This document shows, piece after piece, positions 44,067 to 54,803 of a DNA stretch of 64,000 nt. Origin of the DNA: Dermanyssus gallinae (Eukaryota; Arthropoda; Arachnida; Mesostigmata; Dermanyssidae); contig QVRM01002115.1 in NCBI GenBank assembly GCA_003439945.1, positions 1 to 64,000 on the forward strand. The letters are read 5' to 3'. A program made the translations under genes and the position numbers. Numbering within the stretch: the first letter of the stretch is position 1; each line of letters starts with the position of its first letter. Below the pieces are notes generated by a model, which was not told where the DNA came from, made no database searches, and worked only from the letters and a program-made list of their open reading frames with translations.

Positions 44067-44310
44067 TAAAAAAAGTATTCCATAATGTGTTCGAAATCGA
44101 AATTGGGCTACGGTGCTGCTACTGGAGCGACACCGAAACCCGTGATTACGACTTACAGGGTTCAATCAGCTGATCGAGGGGTTCAGTGTTCTGATTTGCA
44201 ATCTGCACCTGCAGAGGGCCGACATTCGCTGGTCCTCTTCGTTTACCGGGACCGCCATTATTATGATTTGTAGTGCAGTTGCTACTGCCTCGCCGGGCTG
44301 ATCGTGTCAT
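39549..44310 (-). CDS. NAA40: N-alpha-acetyltransferase 40 (histone H4/H2A N-terminal acetyltransferase), four coding exons
   Basis: Exons: 44310-44157, 43590-43380, 43191-43012 and 39696-39549. All junctions are GT-AG with matching phases, giving 230 residues (human NAA40 has 237). Family blocks seen: [56 protein letters not shown] (the GNAT acetyl-CoA motif QRRGLG), [18 protein letters not shown] and [12 protein letters not shown]40 acetylates the N-terminal Ser of histones H4 and H2A in nucleus and cytosol. For exon 2, GTTAGT at 43383 looks attractive but breaks the frame; GTAACA at 43379 keeps it. The N-terminus is less certain: the ATG at 44310 gives MTRSARRGS, without the MG start of the vertebrate protein, and the frame stays open further upstream. 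Intron 3 (3.3 kb) holds a mariner and LINE relics. Confidence 0.92.
40230..41040 (+). pseudogene. LINE relics (endonuclease end and C-terminal knuckle) in NAA40 intron 3
   Basis: Around 40265-40380 the frame reads [20 protein letters not shown], matching the last block (LSDHRxIxF) of LINE apurinic endonucleases. Around 40775-40880 it reads [18 protein letters not shown] and RHCYASQ, the post-RT knuckle region. The RT between them is missing. The orientation is opposite to NAA40. Confidence 0.6.
41076..42362 (+). mobile_element. Full-length mariner transposon in NAA40 intron 3
   Basis: The 1,287-bp element is bounded by inverted repeats CAGGTAGTTCAATAAGTTCT (left) and CAGGTAGTTAAATAAGTTCT (right, reverse complement), each next to a TA dinucleotide, the usual mariner target duplication. 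It contains one decayed transposase gene. Its orientation is opposite to NAA40. It belongs to the same family as the fragment at 27501. Confidence 0.93.
41252..42296 (+). pseudogene. Mariner transposase, inactivated
   Basis: From the ATG at 41252 the protein reads [20 protein letters not shown], the helix-turn-helix N-terminus. In-frame stops and at least one frame change follow before 41855. The catalytic part carries [12 protein letters not shown] (first Asp) and [11 protein letters not shown] (second Asp). The third position falls in LDLAPSEY, where Glu replaces the Asp expected of a D,D34D mariner; the fragment at 27501 keeps SSDY. The end LEEYIE-stop is at 42296. Because of the stops this copy cannot make transposase, but its termini are intact. 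Confidence 0.9.
42363..43005. other. NAA40 intron 3, part right of the mariner
   Basis: Near 42500-42600 a plus-strand frame ([17 protein letters not shown]) faintly recalls the pre-RT region of LINEs, but it is too weak to call. The rest is AT-rich intron. Confidence 0.3.
43617..44060. repeat. (TA)n tracts and a duplicated 60-bp segment in NAA40 intron 1
   Basis: TA runs at 43617-43650, 43816-43831, 43873-43887 and 43930-44060. Between them the phrase GACTGTTGATACA(C/G)ATTG...ATGGATGTCTA is present twice (about 43775-43815 and 43832-43872). Confidence 0.85.
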
Positions 44311-45040
44311 GACAGCCGCCAACAGCACAACACAGCTTCCCAACAGAACAAGCGATGCTGCCACAATCACACACAGATAAAGCGACGCCGTGACTAACTC
44401 GAGCGAATCGTGAACTTTGCGAAGTGAATTTCTGCACCCTGAACGTCTTCACCCGCCTACCTACCTGCATTCGATCGACCGAGACTCCGAGGTAATTCTC
44501 TTCTGCTCTGCTGTTCTCGAACGAATCGGCATCAGGCCTGCAGGAATTGGCGCCAGTTTTTAAATTGTTATTTGGCGGGCAGACGGAAGCGCGCGCCACT
44601 TCGAACGTGGTCTCACGGCATTTCTTATTTGTTTTTTATGGAATGTTTTGGCGATGCATATTTCACATGCGTCGCTGATATGCTGCCAGCAGCAAATGTA
44701 TGGGGCTCACAAACCCACAAAATCTCTATTCCTCCACACCTCCACCCCCCAGGCTCGAGAAGAAAGCTTAATTCATATATACATTGCTAGAAGAATCAAA
44801 TTATCGATGAAAGGGATTCGGACACGTTCGTTAAGAATTAATTACACGCAAAAGCAGTTTTCGGTGAGGTTTGAGCAGCTTAAATAGGGAGGGTCATTGT
44901 CTGTAGAGTCTTGTATGCGATTTCTAGAAACAGTTGTTAAATTCTCATAAATCATTTATAAAATTATCGGAAGTAATTATTATAGTAGCAATATGGCGTG
45001 CAATTGTATTTTGATGAAATCTTCTCCCTCTAGTTCTCTT
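44311..45040. other. 5' flank of NAA40
   Basis: The NAA40 promoter and 5' UTR should lie here; no TATA box or initiator is obvious. The segment 44655-44755 resembles 25040-25125. Confidence 0.35.
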
Positions 45041-45042
45041 CT

Positions 45043-45077
<35 letters not shown>

Positions 45078-45079
45078 AT

Positions 45080-45761
45080 TATTTTATGATTTGGTAGAAC
45101 TCGGCAAGAAAATAATGCTCCTCAATGGAAGGAGGGGCGGAAACGTCTTGTTTTGGAAAGATTATTAAATTTATAAAAGTAGCTATTCTGACATTTTTTC
45201 TCCGACATAGTTGTGCAAACTTTATGTCTGCGGGAAACTCAGTCAACGCAGGAAGAAACCGATCACACCGGCGTGTTCACGAGCTAGCGAACGGCGAATA
45301 GCGGGATTAAGGAAAGTCCTAAAAAGTCGATATGTTGTTTTATATTACACCAAAGCTTTCACGTAAACTTTAGACATTTTAGCCAAAAATGTACGCCTAA
45401 AAGACAATCCTTAAATACCATCTATGCAACGAATTTAATGCCCGTCACTTCTATACCAAAGTGATGGTGCTGCGTTACATAGTTGCCAAGAAACTAAGCT
45501 TTTCCGACAGCCATAGTTGTTATGTTTTACGTTGAAGCTTTCACGTTCCGAGCCTTATAATTTTGCCAAGACGTTTCCGCCTCACTGCCGCCTCTTTCTA
45601 TTAGAAAAACATATTTTCTTGCTGAGCCCTACCAAAACTCAAATTATTTACCTAACGTTCTGATACTCCCTTGCTGAAGCAGGTCAGAATGCTAGCAAGT
45701 ATGCATGCTTTCACTTTTGAAATGGCGGCAACTACGTAACGCAGCACTATCACGTTGGTAT
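45080..45761. mobile_element. Foldback/MITE-like element with nested inverted repeats
   Basis: A pair of inverted arms at 45453-45484 and 45730-45761 (ATACCAAxGTGATxGTGCTG... against its complement, few mismatches) defines a 309-bp MITE-like unit. In addition 45086-45200 is the diverged reverse complement of 45540-45645 (TTTTCTTGC and GACGTTTCCG on opposite strands). No coding potential. The right edge is followed by a short direct duplication (ATCAGGAGGGTCCTGTAGGC twice, about 45760-45804). Confidence 0.65.
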
Positions 45762-45954
45762 CAGGAGGGTCCTGTAGGCCGCATCAGGAGGGTCCTGTAG
45801 GCCCATCGATACGACCTTATTTTTTTCGTATTCAACCATCCGCAATACAGACTTACGTACATAGGACGCTGCAAGTAGTGGAGTATGCTGTTCTTGCGCT
45901 TGAAAAATTCTGGTGGTAAATGTACTGGATTTACGTAGTTTTGCCCTGTCCAAA

Positions 45955-46205
45955 AGGCTAAGCAGGCTCAGATGCTGGAGCTCAATGCAACTGAAGTGAC
46001 TCTCTCCCCTACTACGAAATATCTGGGCTTGACTTTACATGAGACGCTTAAATGGCATGATCACTTGGATGTTCTTACGCCTAAATGCTATGCGGTAATT
46101 TAACCTACTCGTCGTCTACGAGATCCAGAAGTGCCTGTTGAGGGCCTCCTTTTGATATATAATATGCTACTAGTGCCAGTTTTTTGTTATGGTATCTCTA
46201 TTTGG
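45955..46205 (+). pseudogene. LINE ORF2 fragment, left of a nested insertion
   Basis: The frame reads TKYLGLTLHETLKWHDHLDV, then LTPKCYAVI-stop, RRLRDPEVP, LLLIYNMLLVPVFCYGISIW. This is the thumb/connection region after the RT of CR1/Jockey-type LINEs. The sequence is cut near 46205 by the minus-strand LINE and resumes near 49495. Confidence 0.75.
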
Positions 46206-46246
46206 AGGATTTATACAATACAATATAATACAAATGTCTCCTTTAT

Positions 46247-49014
46247 TTAAAAAAGGGGTTGAACAATGGAAATGAATTGCTCGCATTCGCGGGCAAGGCG
46301 AGCTGTTCGCCAAACAAATGAGTGGTTAACGACTGCCACATTGGCTATCTCGTGCGGTTGAATGGAACCGCGACTCCGTAGGCTGTTTGGTCGCACGTGG
46401 TAAAACTTATTAATCTGATCATTGCGTATAAGATATTTAAAAACGCGGTAGTCAACACGACGCTGGTACTCCGCGACACTTGGGAGTACGACTCTGTCAC
46501 GCGTCAAGTTGCACCTTCTTGAAACTCTCTTTAAACACTTGTCCTGAATACGCTGCAGCAAACATATATCCTTGTCGTAAAAAGGCGCCCACACGTGAGC
46601 ACAGTATGACCATTTTGGCACTACTAGGGCTTCATAAAGACGCAGGTATTTGGAGGCATCTTGCGATGAGAATACTCTTAGTATAAGATTACTTAGTCGA
46701 GAGGCAGCTTTTGCTGAACCGGCAATGTGCGCCCGAAACTTCATATGTCTATCGAACGTAACTCCTAGGTCCTTGTAGGATGTTACCTCAGGTATAGGAA
46801 AATCTTTTAGCTGGTACTTGAAGTTGTCGGGAGCTGTCTTCAGGACCGCGCACTTTGGAACTGAAATTACCATATCATTTAGCTCACACCAGGTGGCAAT
46901 ACTATTAATGGCTGCTTGAATATTCAGGCGGTCCTCGTTTCCTCTAATCTGGGCATATATTTTTAAATCATCTGCATACATTTTGTATGTTATGTTCAGG
47001 TTGCGAAGACATACTCCCAAGTCCTGAGCAAAGATTATATACATAAGAGGGCCTAGGCAGGAGCCTTGAGGAACCCCAGAAGGGCATGGGGAGCGCTTCG
47101 AGACCGAGTCACTGACTTTTACGGCGAAGGAACCTTCCGTCAGATAAGAGTGACACCAAGCCAGGATTCGAGGGCCAATTCCTAGCGCCGCCATTTTAGA
47201 TAAGAGAATCTCATGATTTACCCTGTCGAATGCTCGCGAGAAGTCAAAGTAGACCGTATGTATGGGTATGGCCCTGTTACGCGCAATAGCCCAATCGTGG
47301 CAGACCTCGAGAAGCTGAGTTCCAGTAGAGCGCCCCTTTCTAAACCCATGCTGATGAGGGTCCAAGAGTTCATAGGCGTCGAGGTAGTTATAAATTTCAT
47401 CGACGATAATTTTTTCCATGATAAGGCACGGTATAGAGCCTTGAGCTACCGGTCGGTAGTTTTCTGGAAGGGATCGCGGTCCCTTTTTGTGCACAGCCGT
47501 CACAACAGACTCTTTAAAAATTAGGGGGACCTTTCCATCTTCGAAACTGCGGGTAAAGATCATTGCCAAAGGTTCCGCGAGGGCTAAGGCCAATTCGTTA
47601 AAGAAAATTGGCGGGAGCCCGTCGGGTGTCAGGCTGCACACTTACTCTTTGTTTCACGCAGTTTCGTGTAGATAAGCTCGGGCGTGAATACGACGTCATT
47701 GAGACAGGAATCTGTTGGCTCAGTCGCTACAAAGCTTGAGTCGCCAGGCTGTTTGTATACAGTTTCGAAATGACGTCTCAAAACTTCTGATTTATCAGCA
47801 TCTTCCACAGCTATGTGGCCGTCACAGGTAAGGGGAGCTACCCCTACCTGGAGATTTAGACGCTTCTTGGCATAGCGAAAGAAACGCTTAGCGTCATTAG
47901 GATCCAGCTTGTCTTCTTCTATACGGCGTAAGCGAGATGATGCGCGACCTAGTTTGCGGGACAGTCGTATATGCAATTCTTCAGAGAGTCCAGACAAATC
48001 ACGGCTTAGACGAGCGGAAAGTCGAGCAATATACTCATCGATAGGGGATGATTGGGCACGATGTAGCGGCGAAAAACGATCAAGAAGGTCCAAAGATATA
48101 TTCACAAAGGTTTCATATTGTTCGTTGGCAGAAGAACATATAGAGAGAATTTGGCGCCAATAAATGGACATCAAATACGCGCCAATTGCGTCGTAGTTGG
48201 CCTTCAAGTAGTTAACCCTTGGTTGCAAGGGCATGAACGGCTTGCCTGAGACCAGTTCAAAATAAACAGCCATGTGATCAGACTTTACAGGCGAAGGGCG
48301 GACATCAATGTTAGCCACCAGATCCTCGTTATCAGTAAGGATGAGATCTAAAACATTGCCACTTCTTGGACGAGTTGGGCAGGTGACAAGCTGAGTAAGT
48401 CCAGATTCAATGCAGAACGCCGTAAACAAATGCTCCTTGCTATCGGGTGGTCCAGTGAGGGTCAACGGTTTCCAGACGATATACGGAAGGTTCATATCCC
48501 CTAGCAGAAGAACGGGGTAATCGGTCTGGACAACTTCTTCTAGAACTTCACAGAGTGATGCCATGCGCTGCCTAAGGTCAGTTGTCGATCCAGTTGGGGA
48601 AAAATACGCACAGATTACCCGGTGACGCGATGCTGAGTTACACATAATGTCCACAGCAATGATCTCGGCAGATGACTGAGGCATGTTGACCTCGCAACAG
48701 GTTAGTTCAACGTTCACAAGAATGCAGACGCCGCCCCCGATTCGTCCAACTCGATCTTTCCGAAAAACCGAGTAGCGACCACCAAGAGAAAGTTCGGCCG
48801 ACGACAGGTTGTCGGTAGCCCACGTCTCAGTAATACAGATGATATCAACGTGGTGGAGCGCAGTGTACAAACTTAAGGAATCGCAAGCTCCTCTCTTAGT
48901 AAGGGATGCGGCATTAAAAAGTAGGTACTTTATGGGCTTGTTTGGGGTTGGATACGTAGTGTGAGAGTTTGTCCGGTCGAGGTCCGAGGTAACGTGGGGC
49001 TGAGTAGGCGCCAG
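46247..49014 (-). pseudogene. CR1-like ORF2: apurinic endonuclease + reverse transcriptase, one frameshift
   Basis: The endonuclease begins KYLLFNAASLTKRGACDSL, continues DIICITETWA, GGGVCILV, LLLGDMNLPYIVW, VLDLILTD and ends SDHMAVYFEL, the standard catalytic series. The RT has NYRPVAQGSIPCLIMEKII, HGFRKGRSTGTQLL, YFDFSRAFDRVNHEILL, GVPQGSCLGPLMY and YADDLKIYAQ, then the thumb TSYKDLGVTFDRHMKF. The frame changes at 47629-47641, between endonuclease linker and RT, which a single-base indel explains. Upstream of the endonuclease the frame is open back to the ORF1 stop with no ATG on the way; the first in-frame ATG lies inside the endonuclease. Confidence 0.88.
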
Positions 49015-49425
49015 TCAGGGCGCACGTGGGAACTCATCAACTATTTCAATTTTACCCCCTCGATCTCTAAAGTCCATTACTGTTGTTCCATGAGTCCATG
49101 CCGCATCACAAAATAGTTTGGGGTAGTCAATCTGTGACACAGTTATTATGAATGACGCATGAGTAGCGAATCTAGGCTGAACTTTACGTATCTTGAGAGG
49201 GCTGATAGAATGCGCTTTTAGATGTTCATTCATTCGGGCTGCCGTTACTGTCTTGTCTAGATTAGATACAAAACATCTTTGAGTTTCATTTGAAAACGAG
49301 CAACGGGCAATTGAGAAGCAGTTGATTGAGTCGGCCGATCTCTCTCTAATTGTTTCCGCTGCAGCTGGGACGACGAGGAGGATGCCGAATCGCCAACCCG
49401 AAGAAAGCGTCGGTTGCCTCTCTTA
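49015..49425 (-). pseudogene. CR1-like ORF1 C-terminal part
   Basis: The open frame starts after a TAA near 49425 and ends with TGA at 49017-49015. It reads ETIRERSADSINCFSIARCS, RCFVSNLDKTVTAARMNEHL, FATHASFIITVSQIDYPKLF and DFRDRG. The RCFVSNL...HASFxVxV pattern matches the RRM-like, RNA-binding C-terminal half of CR1-type ORF1 proteins. The N-terminal half is missing, as expected for a 5'-truncated insertion. The stop is followed directly by CTG in the ORF2 frame. Confidence 0.7.
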
Positions 49426-49494
49426 CCGCTAGCCCCGCCCCAATTTGTCCCGGGATATATGTTATAATAGGGATATAACTCATAGGGCGGATGT

Positions 49495-49850
49495 CATTCA
49501 GATTGATGCCTTTAGGGTAGTTGGTAACTTGCGCCGTAGCGATTCGGTTCGTAAGTGATTTTATGTCTTTAAGCCGCTAAGAGATATTTGCAAGGTAAAA
49601 ATTGCCTTGCTTGCATTTAAGATATATAGAGAAGTTATTCCGGGTGATGCTGCTTTTTCTATAAGGCTGTTGTTGGACGCACAACTCCACGTGCAACGGA
49701 ATTTGTGAGGCCGGTAGCTCTAAAGGAATCCACCCGTCATGCTCTCGCGTACACCCTGCCGACTATCTGGACCCAGCTTCCCAAGGAAATTCGCGTACTC
49801 ACCTTGGCTAGATTATTCAAACGTGAGCTAAAAATGGGTAACGAGTAAAA
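49495..49850 (+). pseudogene. LINE ORF2 fragment, right of the nested insertion
   Basis: The frame resumes with VIQIDAFRVVGNLRRSDSV, KPLRDICKVKIALLAFKIY and, after a frameshift, YTLPTIWTQLPKEIR and ARLFKRELK-stop. This is the usual C-terminal sequence of CR1/Jockey-type ORF2 (YxLPxxWNxLPxEIR), continuing the fragment at 45955-46205. Confidence 0.75.
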
Positions 49851-50104
49851 ACCCTTGTCAAAACTAGTTACCTAAAAAGGATTATGTTGGTGCCTTTACA
49901 CATTTTTAATAGTTTTGCTTACGAGAACTTAAGCATTGTAAAATTGTGGTTTCGTGAATAAACCTCCAAGTTGAAATTGAAATTATAATTATTTAATTTT
50001 TCAAAATAACATTCTTTGGTTTATTTGCTTATATATGAGAGGCACACAAGTGTCTCGTTTAAGATAATAATACTATTTAAATATTATGCAATTTAAATAC
50101 AGGT

Positions 50105-50790
50105 CTTATGGCATTTCCAGCTTCTTGAGGGCCAGTGAATGTCCCCGTTACGCGAGATTGCATGTCGGGCTGGAACGCTTCATCCTCAAAAGTTCAATTG
50201 TCTCGGCGCTGTGTGGCTTGTAGTGCGCACTTGTTAGAAGAGCTTACGTGCATCGATTCAGTCCAGATTCGGCCAAAAACAATTAAGAATCTGCTGCGAT
50301 AACGCTCGCCATTCACCGTGGAGTGAAACAGATACGGTCCAATGACTCTTCTTTGTATCAGGGGCCGCACCAACGTGTCACACGTAACGACTCTCCATGA
50401 ATCCCGTGAGGGTTCTGGGTTGTCCAGATGCGACAAGTTTGTTTATTCACACGCCCCTTCAGATCGAAATGGACTTCGTCCGAAGCAATTTCTTTCTAAA
50501 TAAAATCGGCATTTTGCTGCATCATCTCAGAAGCCCATTCAACGAAATCTAGCCACTTCTTAAGCTTCCGTAGGCTTAAACTCATGCGACAGCCGATTTT
50601 TTTGTAGATACATCATTAGATCCAACTCAATATTGTAGGGCACGCCTACGAGCATCGGTATGTTCTTATAGTTCACCTGCGGTCACATCTGCGAGATAAA
50701 TGGCTGTTTACGCCCATGCATGGGTGTAGCTTGATAATTTCGAGCGTTTTCCTCATTAACCCTCTTTTGACCGGCTCGCGCTGCAAGATC
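50105..50790 (-). pseudogene. Tc1/mariner-superfamily transposase relic
   Basis: The minus-strand reading gives RRVIGPYLFHSTVNGERYRS, matching the VIGPYFFExxVNGERY block between the first and second catalytic Asp. A decayed NKCALQATQ (where QQDGATxHTA is expected) follows, then an H-x-I-x-R-N-G-D-I-H-W-P-S-R-S-like stretch. Stops and frame changes run throughout. It is a different family from the mariner at 41076. Confidence 0.7.
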
Positions 50791-51364
50791 AAAGTACTTC
50801 CTTCTAGTCTTTAAAAAATTAGAATATTAATGGTAGTAATAGAAATAATGCTAGATGCTGGCAATGATGACAACTGGTTAACGGAATGGATAGAAGAGAA
50901 TGGCAAATGACGACAGTTAAACAGCAGTCCACCGAGGAAAGTAGGCGAAATGCTTGGCGTTTTGTCTGTCATCGACAGGGTCATGCCACTGCAGCCATAG
51001 CCATTACGGCGTGCTACGCCGTTCGAAGACAACCCGGGAGGTTCATGGTTCTCGCCGTCCAGACGTAGAGACAGGCTCCTTGCTGGGGGGGGGAGGCGGT
51101 GAGGATTCTGGCCGACACCGGCGCATGAGCTCGTAAAGGAAGGGTGTGAAACAAGAATGGCAAAAGCGGAACTATTGTCATGGTCGGCGTCGTGCAAGAC
51201 AGTCGCGTTTGGTCCAGACGATCTTCCTGGCCGCCGTCCACGTCGCACGCCGTGTCATCCGCCGCAAGACGAGAAGAAGGTGGAATAAACTCTGGCTCAT
51301 AATACCTAGCGATTGTCGGAGCCGACCGTGATCAGTTCGCTTGCGGCAATGCCTTCGTCACTAA

Positions 51365-51556
51365 ACTACCAAAAATATTTAAAGTTTTCAGGCTGACCCT
51401 CAGCCATGATTTAACGTCCACGGCACTGTTTTTCACATTGCGTCATAGACGGACCTTCATCGACACAAATGTGCAACGGTGGGGCTCGAACCCGCGCACC
51501 TATATGTCTCCTCTGGTTGCGAGGCGCAGACTTAAGCCACCACGCCACCGGGTTCG
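51365..51556 (-). mobile_element. tRNA-derived SINE, family 2, copy 1
   Basis: The minus strand starts with a tRNA-like head: GGTGGCGTGGTGGCTTAAG as box A region and GCGGGTTCGAGCCCC as box B. A possible anticodon stem-loop, CCTC-GCAACCA-GAGG, lies between. A body follows (GGTCCGTCTATGACGCAATG, GACGTTAAATCATGGCTGAG, GGGTCAGCC) that recurs at 54804. Confidence 0.75.
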
Positions 51557-53335
51557 ATAATACTATTACTCTACTGCCACTACTACTACTATTACTACTA
51601 CCACTGTGAACCACGTACGCCCTTTGTTCGTCTATATCATGAGCGTGACGTCGCTATCGCAATAAGTACTCGTTACTGCTGTTGCCGCTGGTGTTGTTTT
51701 TGTAGTAGTCATCATCATTCGAATCTTGTCTTAACCATCGCCGTCGCGGAGCGATTCTGTAATATCAGTATCCTCTAGAATATAGATACTAACCTAGATT
51801 ACTGTTGCCGGTGACGGCGGTGAGGGGGTTCGGGGGAAGAGTCAATGCTAGAGTGTGGCATTTGAGTGACGAAACGGAATAATCACATTATCATGGATGT
51901 GGAAGTCTAGCGAGAGAAGATGAAGAAAATGTCATTCATTGCGGATTAGTATTTCATTGGTCGGGTTAACGTCTGCATGCAACTAGAAAATAACAGTTAC
52001 CGTCATACTCAACAGGGGCACAAGAAAGAGTCACGAAATAGAAACTGAACACTTCGTGCTTCACATGGTGTATAACAGTATGAAAAGAAGTCTTTGTGGA
52101 GCTTTTGTAAATTGCCACCTCATTCCACAAGATTGCTTCAAACATTTAATTTTTAGAAGTGAACATGTATTAGTTTAAACATTTTTAAATAACGTAGAGT
52201 GCAAATTAACGTTATAGTCAAAAGTTAGGCCCTAATTCCGTTCGCACGCTGGAACGCTACAGTTCACCATAATAAAATCAGAGCGAGGACTCTAGGATAC
52301 CGACCAGATAATAGAGTTTTTTTAATGATAGCTGTATTTGAATAACTCTTTAGTTTTAAACTCGTTTAACTAGTAGTGACTGTGCTTGATCGTAAGTTGT
52401 AACTTAGTGTATTTGATTTATCTTCCGCAAAAAATAACTAAAAGTATATTACTTTTATTGTTGTGTTTTTGTTGTATCTTTACTGTGCCGTCGCTCTATC
52501 GACCATACTTAAGAATCAGAAGCATACCTCGATATCCTGTTTATATTTGAAAAACTCTCCTAATAATTATAAGAAGAACTTATGGTATATAGCAGGCTAT
52601 AGAATAGTAAAACCCATGACCATTTTTGTGGTTCGTTTACGACAAGATTAACTTCGGTGGTTTCATCTGGACCCATCTGGAGACGCGAGATTAGAAAGTT
52701 TCTTAGAACCAAGGTCGATGTGAAGGTTCAACATGGGAGTAAATATTGTATAAATAAAATATCTGAGTGCGTTAGTACATATCTTTATATCTAATATGTC
52801 TATCATATTTTAACACACAATGTAAGTTTCTCGAGTCGATTGAAAAAGCATGAGGAATGGGCAGCATAATCTGGGCCTCTCAAAGAAGGACCATCGAAAG
52901 CCAAAGAGCTTCAGTAACCCCTTGAAAAATTTCCGTGTCGTCAGATCTCCGTGATTGTCCGGTTAGTACTGTGTTTCTCTAGAATTTATAGTATCGACAG
53001 TATGACTGCTAAAAAGAGCCCCTGCAATCGTAATTGTCTCCGAATCTCCCGTCTAGAGGAAAGCGTGAATATAACATTTAGTATTAGCTAGTATCGCATG
53101 GAATAAATAGGGGATCTTAAGTCATAGAGAGAGCCTCTACTATATTCGAATTTGTTGGACATTTTTGGTTAACTTCTTTGTATGTGTAGTGCATACCAGT
53201 TCGTATAATGCCAATAATGTGTTTGTGAAAAAATTAAGTTGCAATGGGCAGCACCAGATGGGCAGGTGTGCGCACACACCCCAACTATGGCCATAACTTG
53301 TGCGGTTGAAAACCAAAAATAAAGTTGATAAAAAA
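51557..53335. other. Gene-free stretch
   Basis: AT-rich DNA with ACT/TAC triplets near 51560-51600 but no coding or mobile-element signal that I can support. Confidence 0.4.
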
Positions 53336-53339
53336 ACAA

Positions 53340-53525
53340 TTATTTTGACTTCAAATTTAGCTGTGTCCGTAATGCTAAGATGCATAAATTCCCAGCGTCC
53401 ATGCCCCCAACCTTGGGAATTAATGTTAGCAGGGAATCCCGCCAGCACTGAGGTATGTGCACTGTTCTCAGATACTCATTTAACAAATAAGTCCAGTATA
53501 GCGCAAGTGTCGCACATTGTTTAAC
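53340..53525 (-). pseudogene. LINE reverse transcriptase relic (L1-like block)
   Basis: The frame reads LLNEYLRTVHIPQCWRDSLL, TLIPKVGGMDAGN and LCILALRTQ. The pattern IPxxWRxSLxTLIPKxGxxxDxxNxRPIxL is RT motif 1 of L1-type LINEs, with the Arg-Pro lost. Only this block remains. Confidence 0.65.
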
Positions 53526-53669
53526 ATTCCGAAGATTCCTGTTCAAGAAATCAAAAATGAAAAAAAACGCTTGTTTAAGATCTCCCGTCGGGTCCCACTG
53601 GCGGTAAAGTAGCCTAGAAGTAGAGCTTGATCCTCGCGACAAACCGCTCTGTTGTCGCGGAGCCAAAGA

Positions 53670-54800
53670 TATGTTTTTTTCTCGGCGTTTCGCAGAAGCT
53701 CGACTGCCTAACCTATTACGTTTTACGTCTCTAACGGTAAGTCGATAGGCGGCCCGTGAATGAGCGTTTTGTGCGCTTCCGAAACAGTTCCAAAATAGCG
53801 TACCCGAATTAAGATAATTCGTTAATAAGATAATTCATTGTTTTGGTAATAAGTATGCAATATTTTATGACCGCCTTTAAATGGTCTTTTAGATCCTAAA
53901 TTTACTTACACCTGTAAAGCTTGGCGGTCTTATATAAGGAAACAAACTAATGCAATTAAAAACTTCAGTTCAAGTGCTATCCTTTTAATATACGCAGCAA
54001 CAATCTGCGCAGTACTCAAACCGTATCGTCGAAAAAATTGCACGATCTGGCACAGTCAGCAAAGTGTTATTTACTTTACCAGTTTCGAGCCTCTTCATTG
54101 ACGGCTGCTGTCGTCCGCAATGACGCAGCACCACCATGAGACCACTGGAATTCCGTTTCGATTGGGACATTAAATTAGTGCCCAGGACGTCAAATGTGGA
54201 ATGGCAGCGGAGATTCAATCTGAATATGATAAAATTAAATTGTAATTAAAAAGTCGTAGTCTAAAAGCGTATTGATAAAGGCAATGCTTCTTCTCTTATT
54301 TTCGGGTCTACCTAGTTTTGCACAAAGTAAATAAATGGCTTTGGAGAGAACGGAGAAAGGCAGTGGCACTACTCATTGAAGATGATGCCAACGTAATAAT
54401 AAGTGTAACCTGAATGAACCATTTCGAATATATGTGCCTTCCCTGATTAGAACTCAGCATCACTTGAGAATGTGATCGAGCTGCTTAGAGTTCAAAACGT
54501 ATACGAAAAAAACGTGGCTGCTGGATGCGATTGTTTTATGTCTAAAAGATGATTTTAATAATCTTAGATATCCTCAACGACGTTTACAGAATGTTTAGAT
54601 CTAGACGTCGAAGTCACGCATAGAAAATACCGCAGTGAAATAATATAAATTGCTTAACTACGCACAGCATATGAATCGTAGGTCGCCTTAAGTACGCTAG
54701 TTACCTTATGTAGTACTTAATACACGTAACACATTTCCCAGCACTTGTGCATACCCGGGGGAGTACGAAAACGTCAAGTCAGAACGCAGTAGAGCAGACG
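53670..54800. other. Gene-free stretch
   Basis: No supported feature. Confidence 0.4.
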
Positions 54801-54803
54801 ATG

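Larger units (their letters stand above)
46209..49425 (-). mobile_element. CR1-like LINE, 5'-truncated, nested in another LINE
   Basis: The element runs right to left: ORF1 tail (about 49425-49015), then ORF2 endonuclease (49014-47629) and RT (47641-46247), then a very short 3' UTR ending in TTGTA-rich repeats near 46209 with AATAAA just before. The YADDLKIY box and the endonuclease order fit the CR1/L2 group. It interrupts a plus-strand LINE remnant whose halves lie at 45955-46205 and 49495-49850. Confidence 0.85.

Noticed and set aside
51482..51556. A functional tRNA gene
   Set aside because: The box B is good, but the acceptor and T stems have mismatches, position 33 is not T in the best fold, and the sequence continues into a repeated SINE body.
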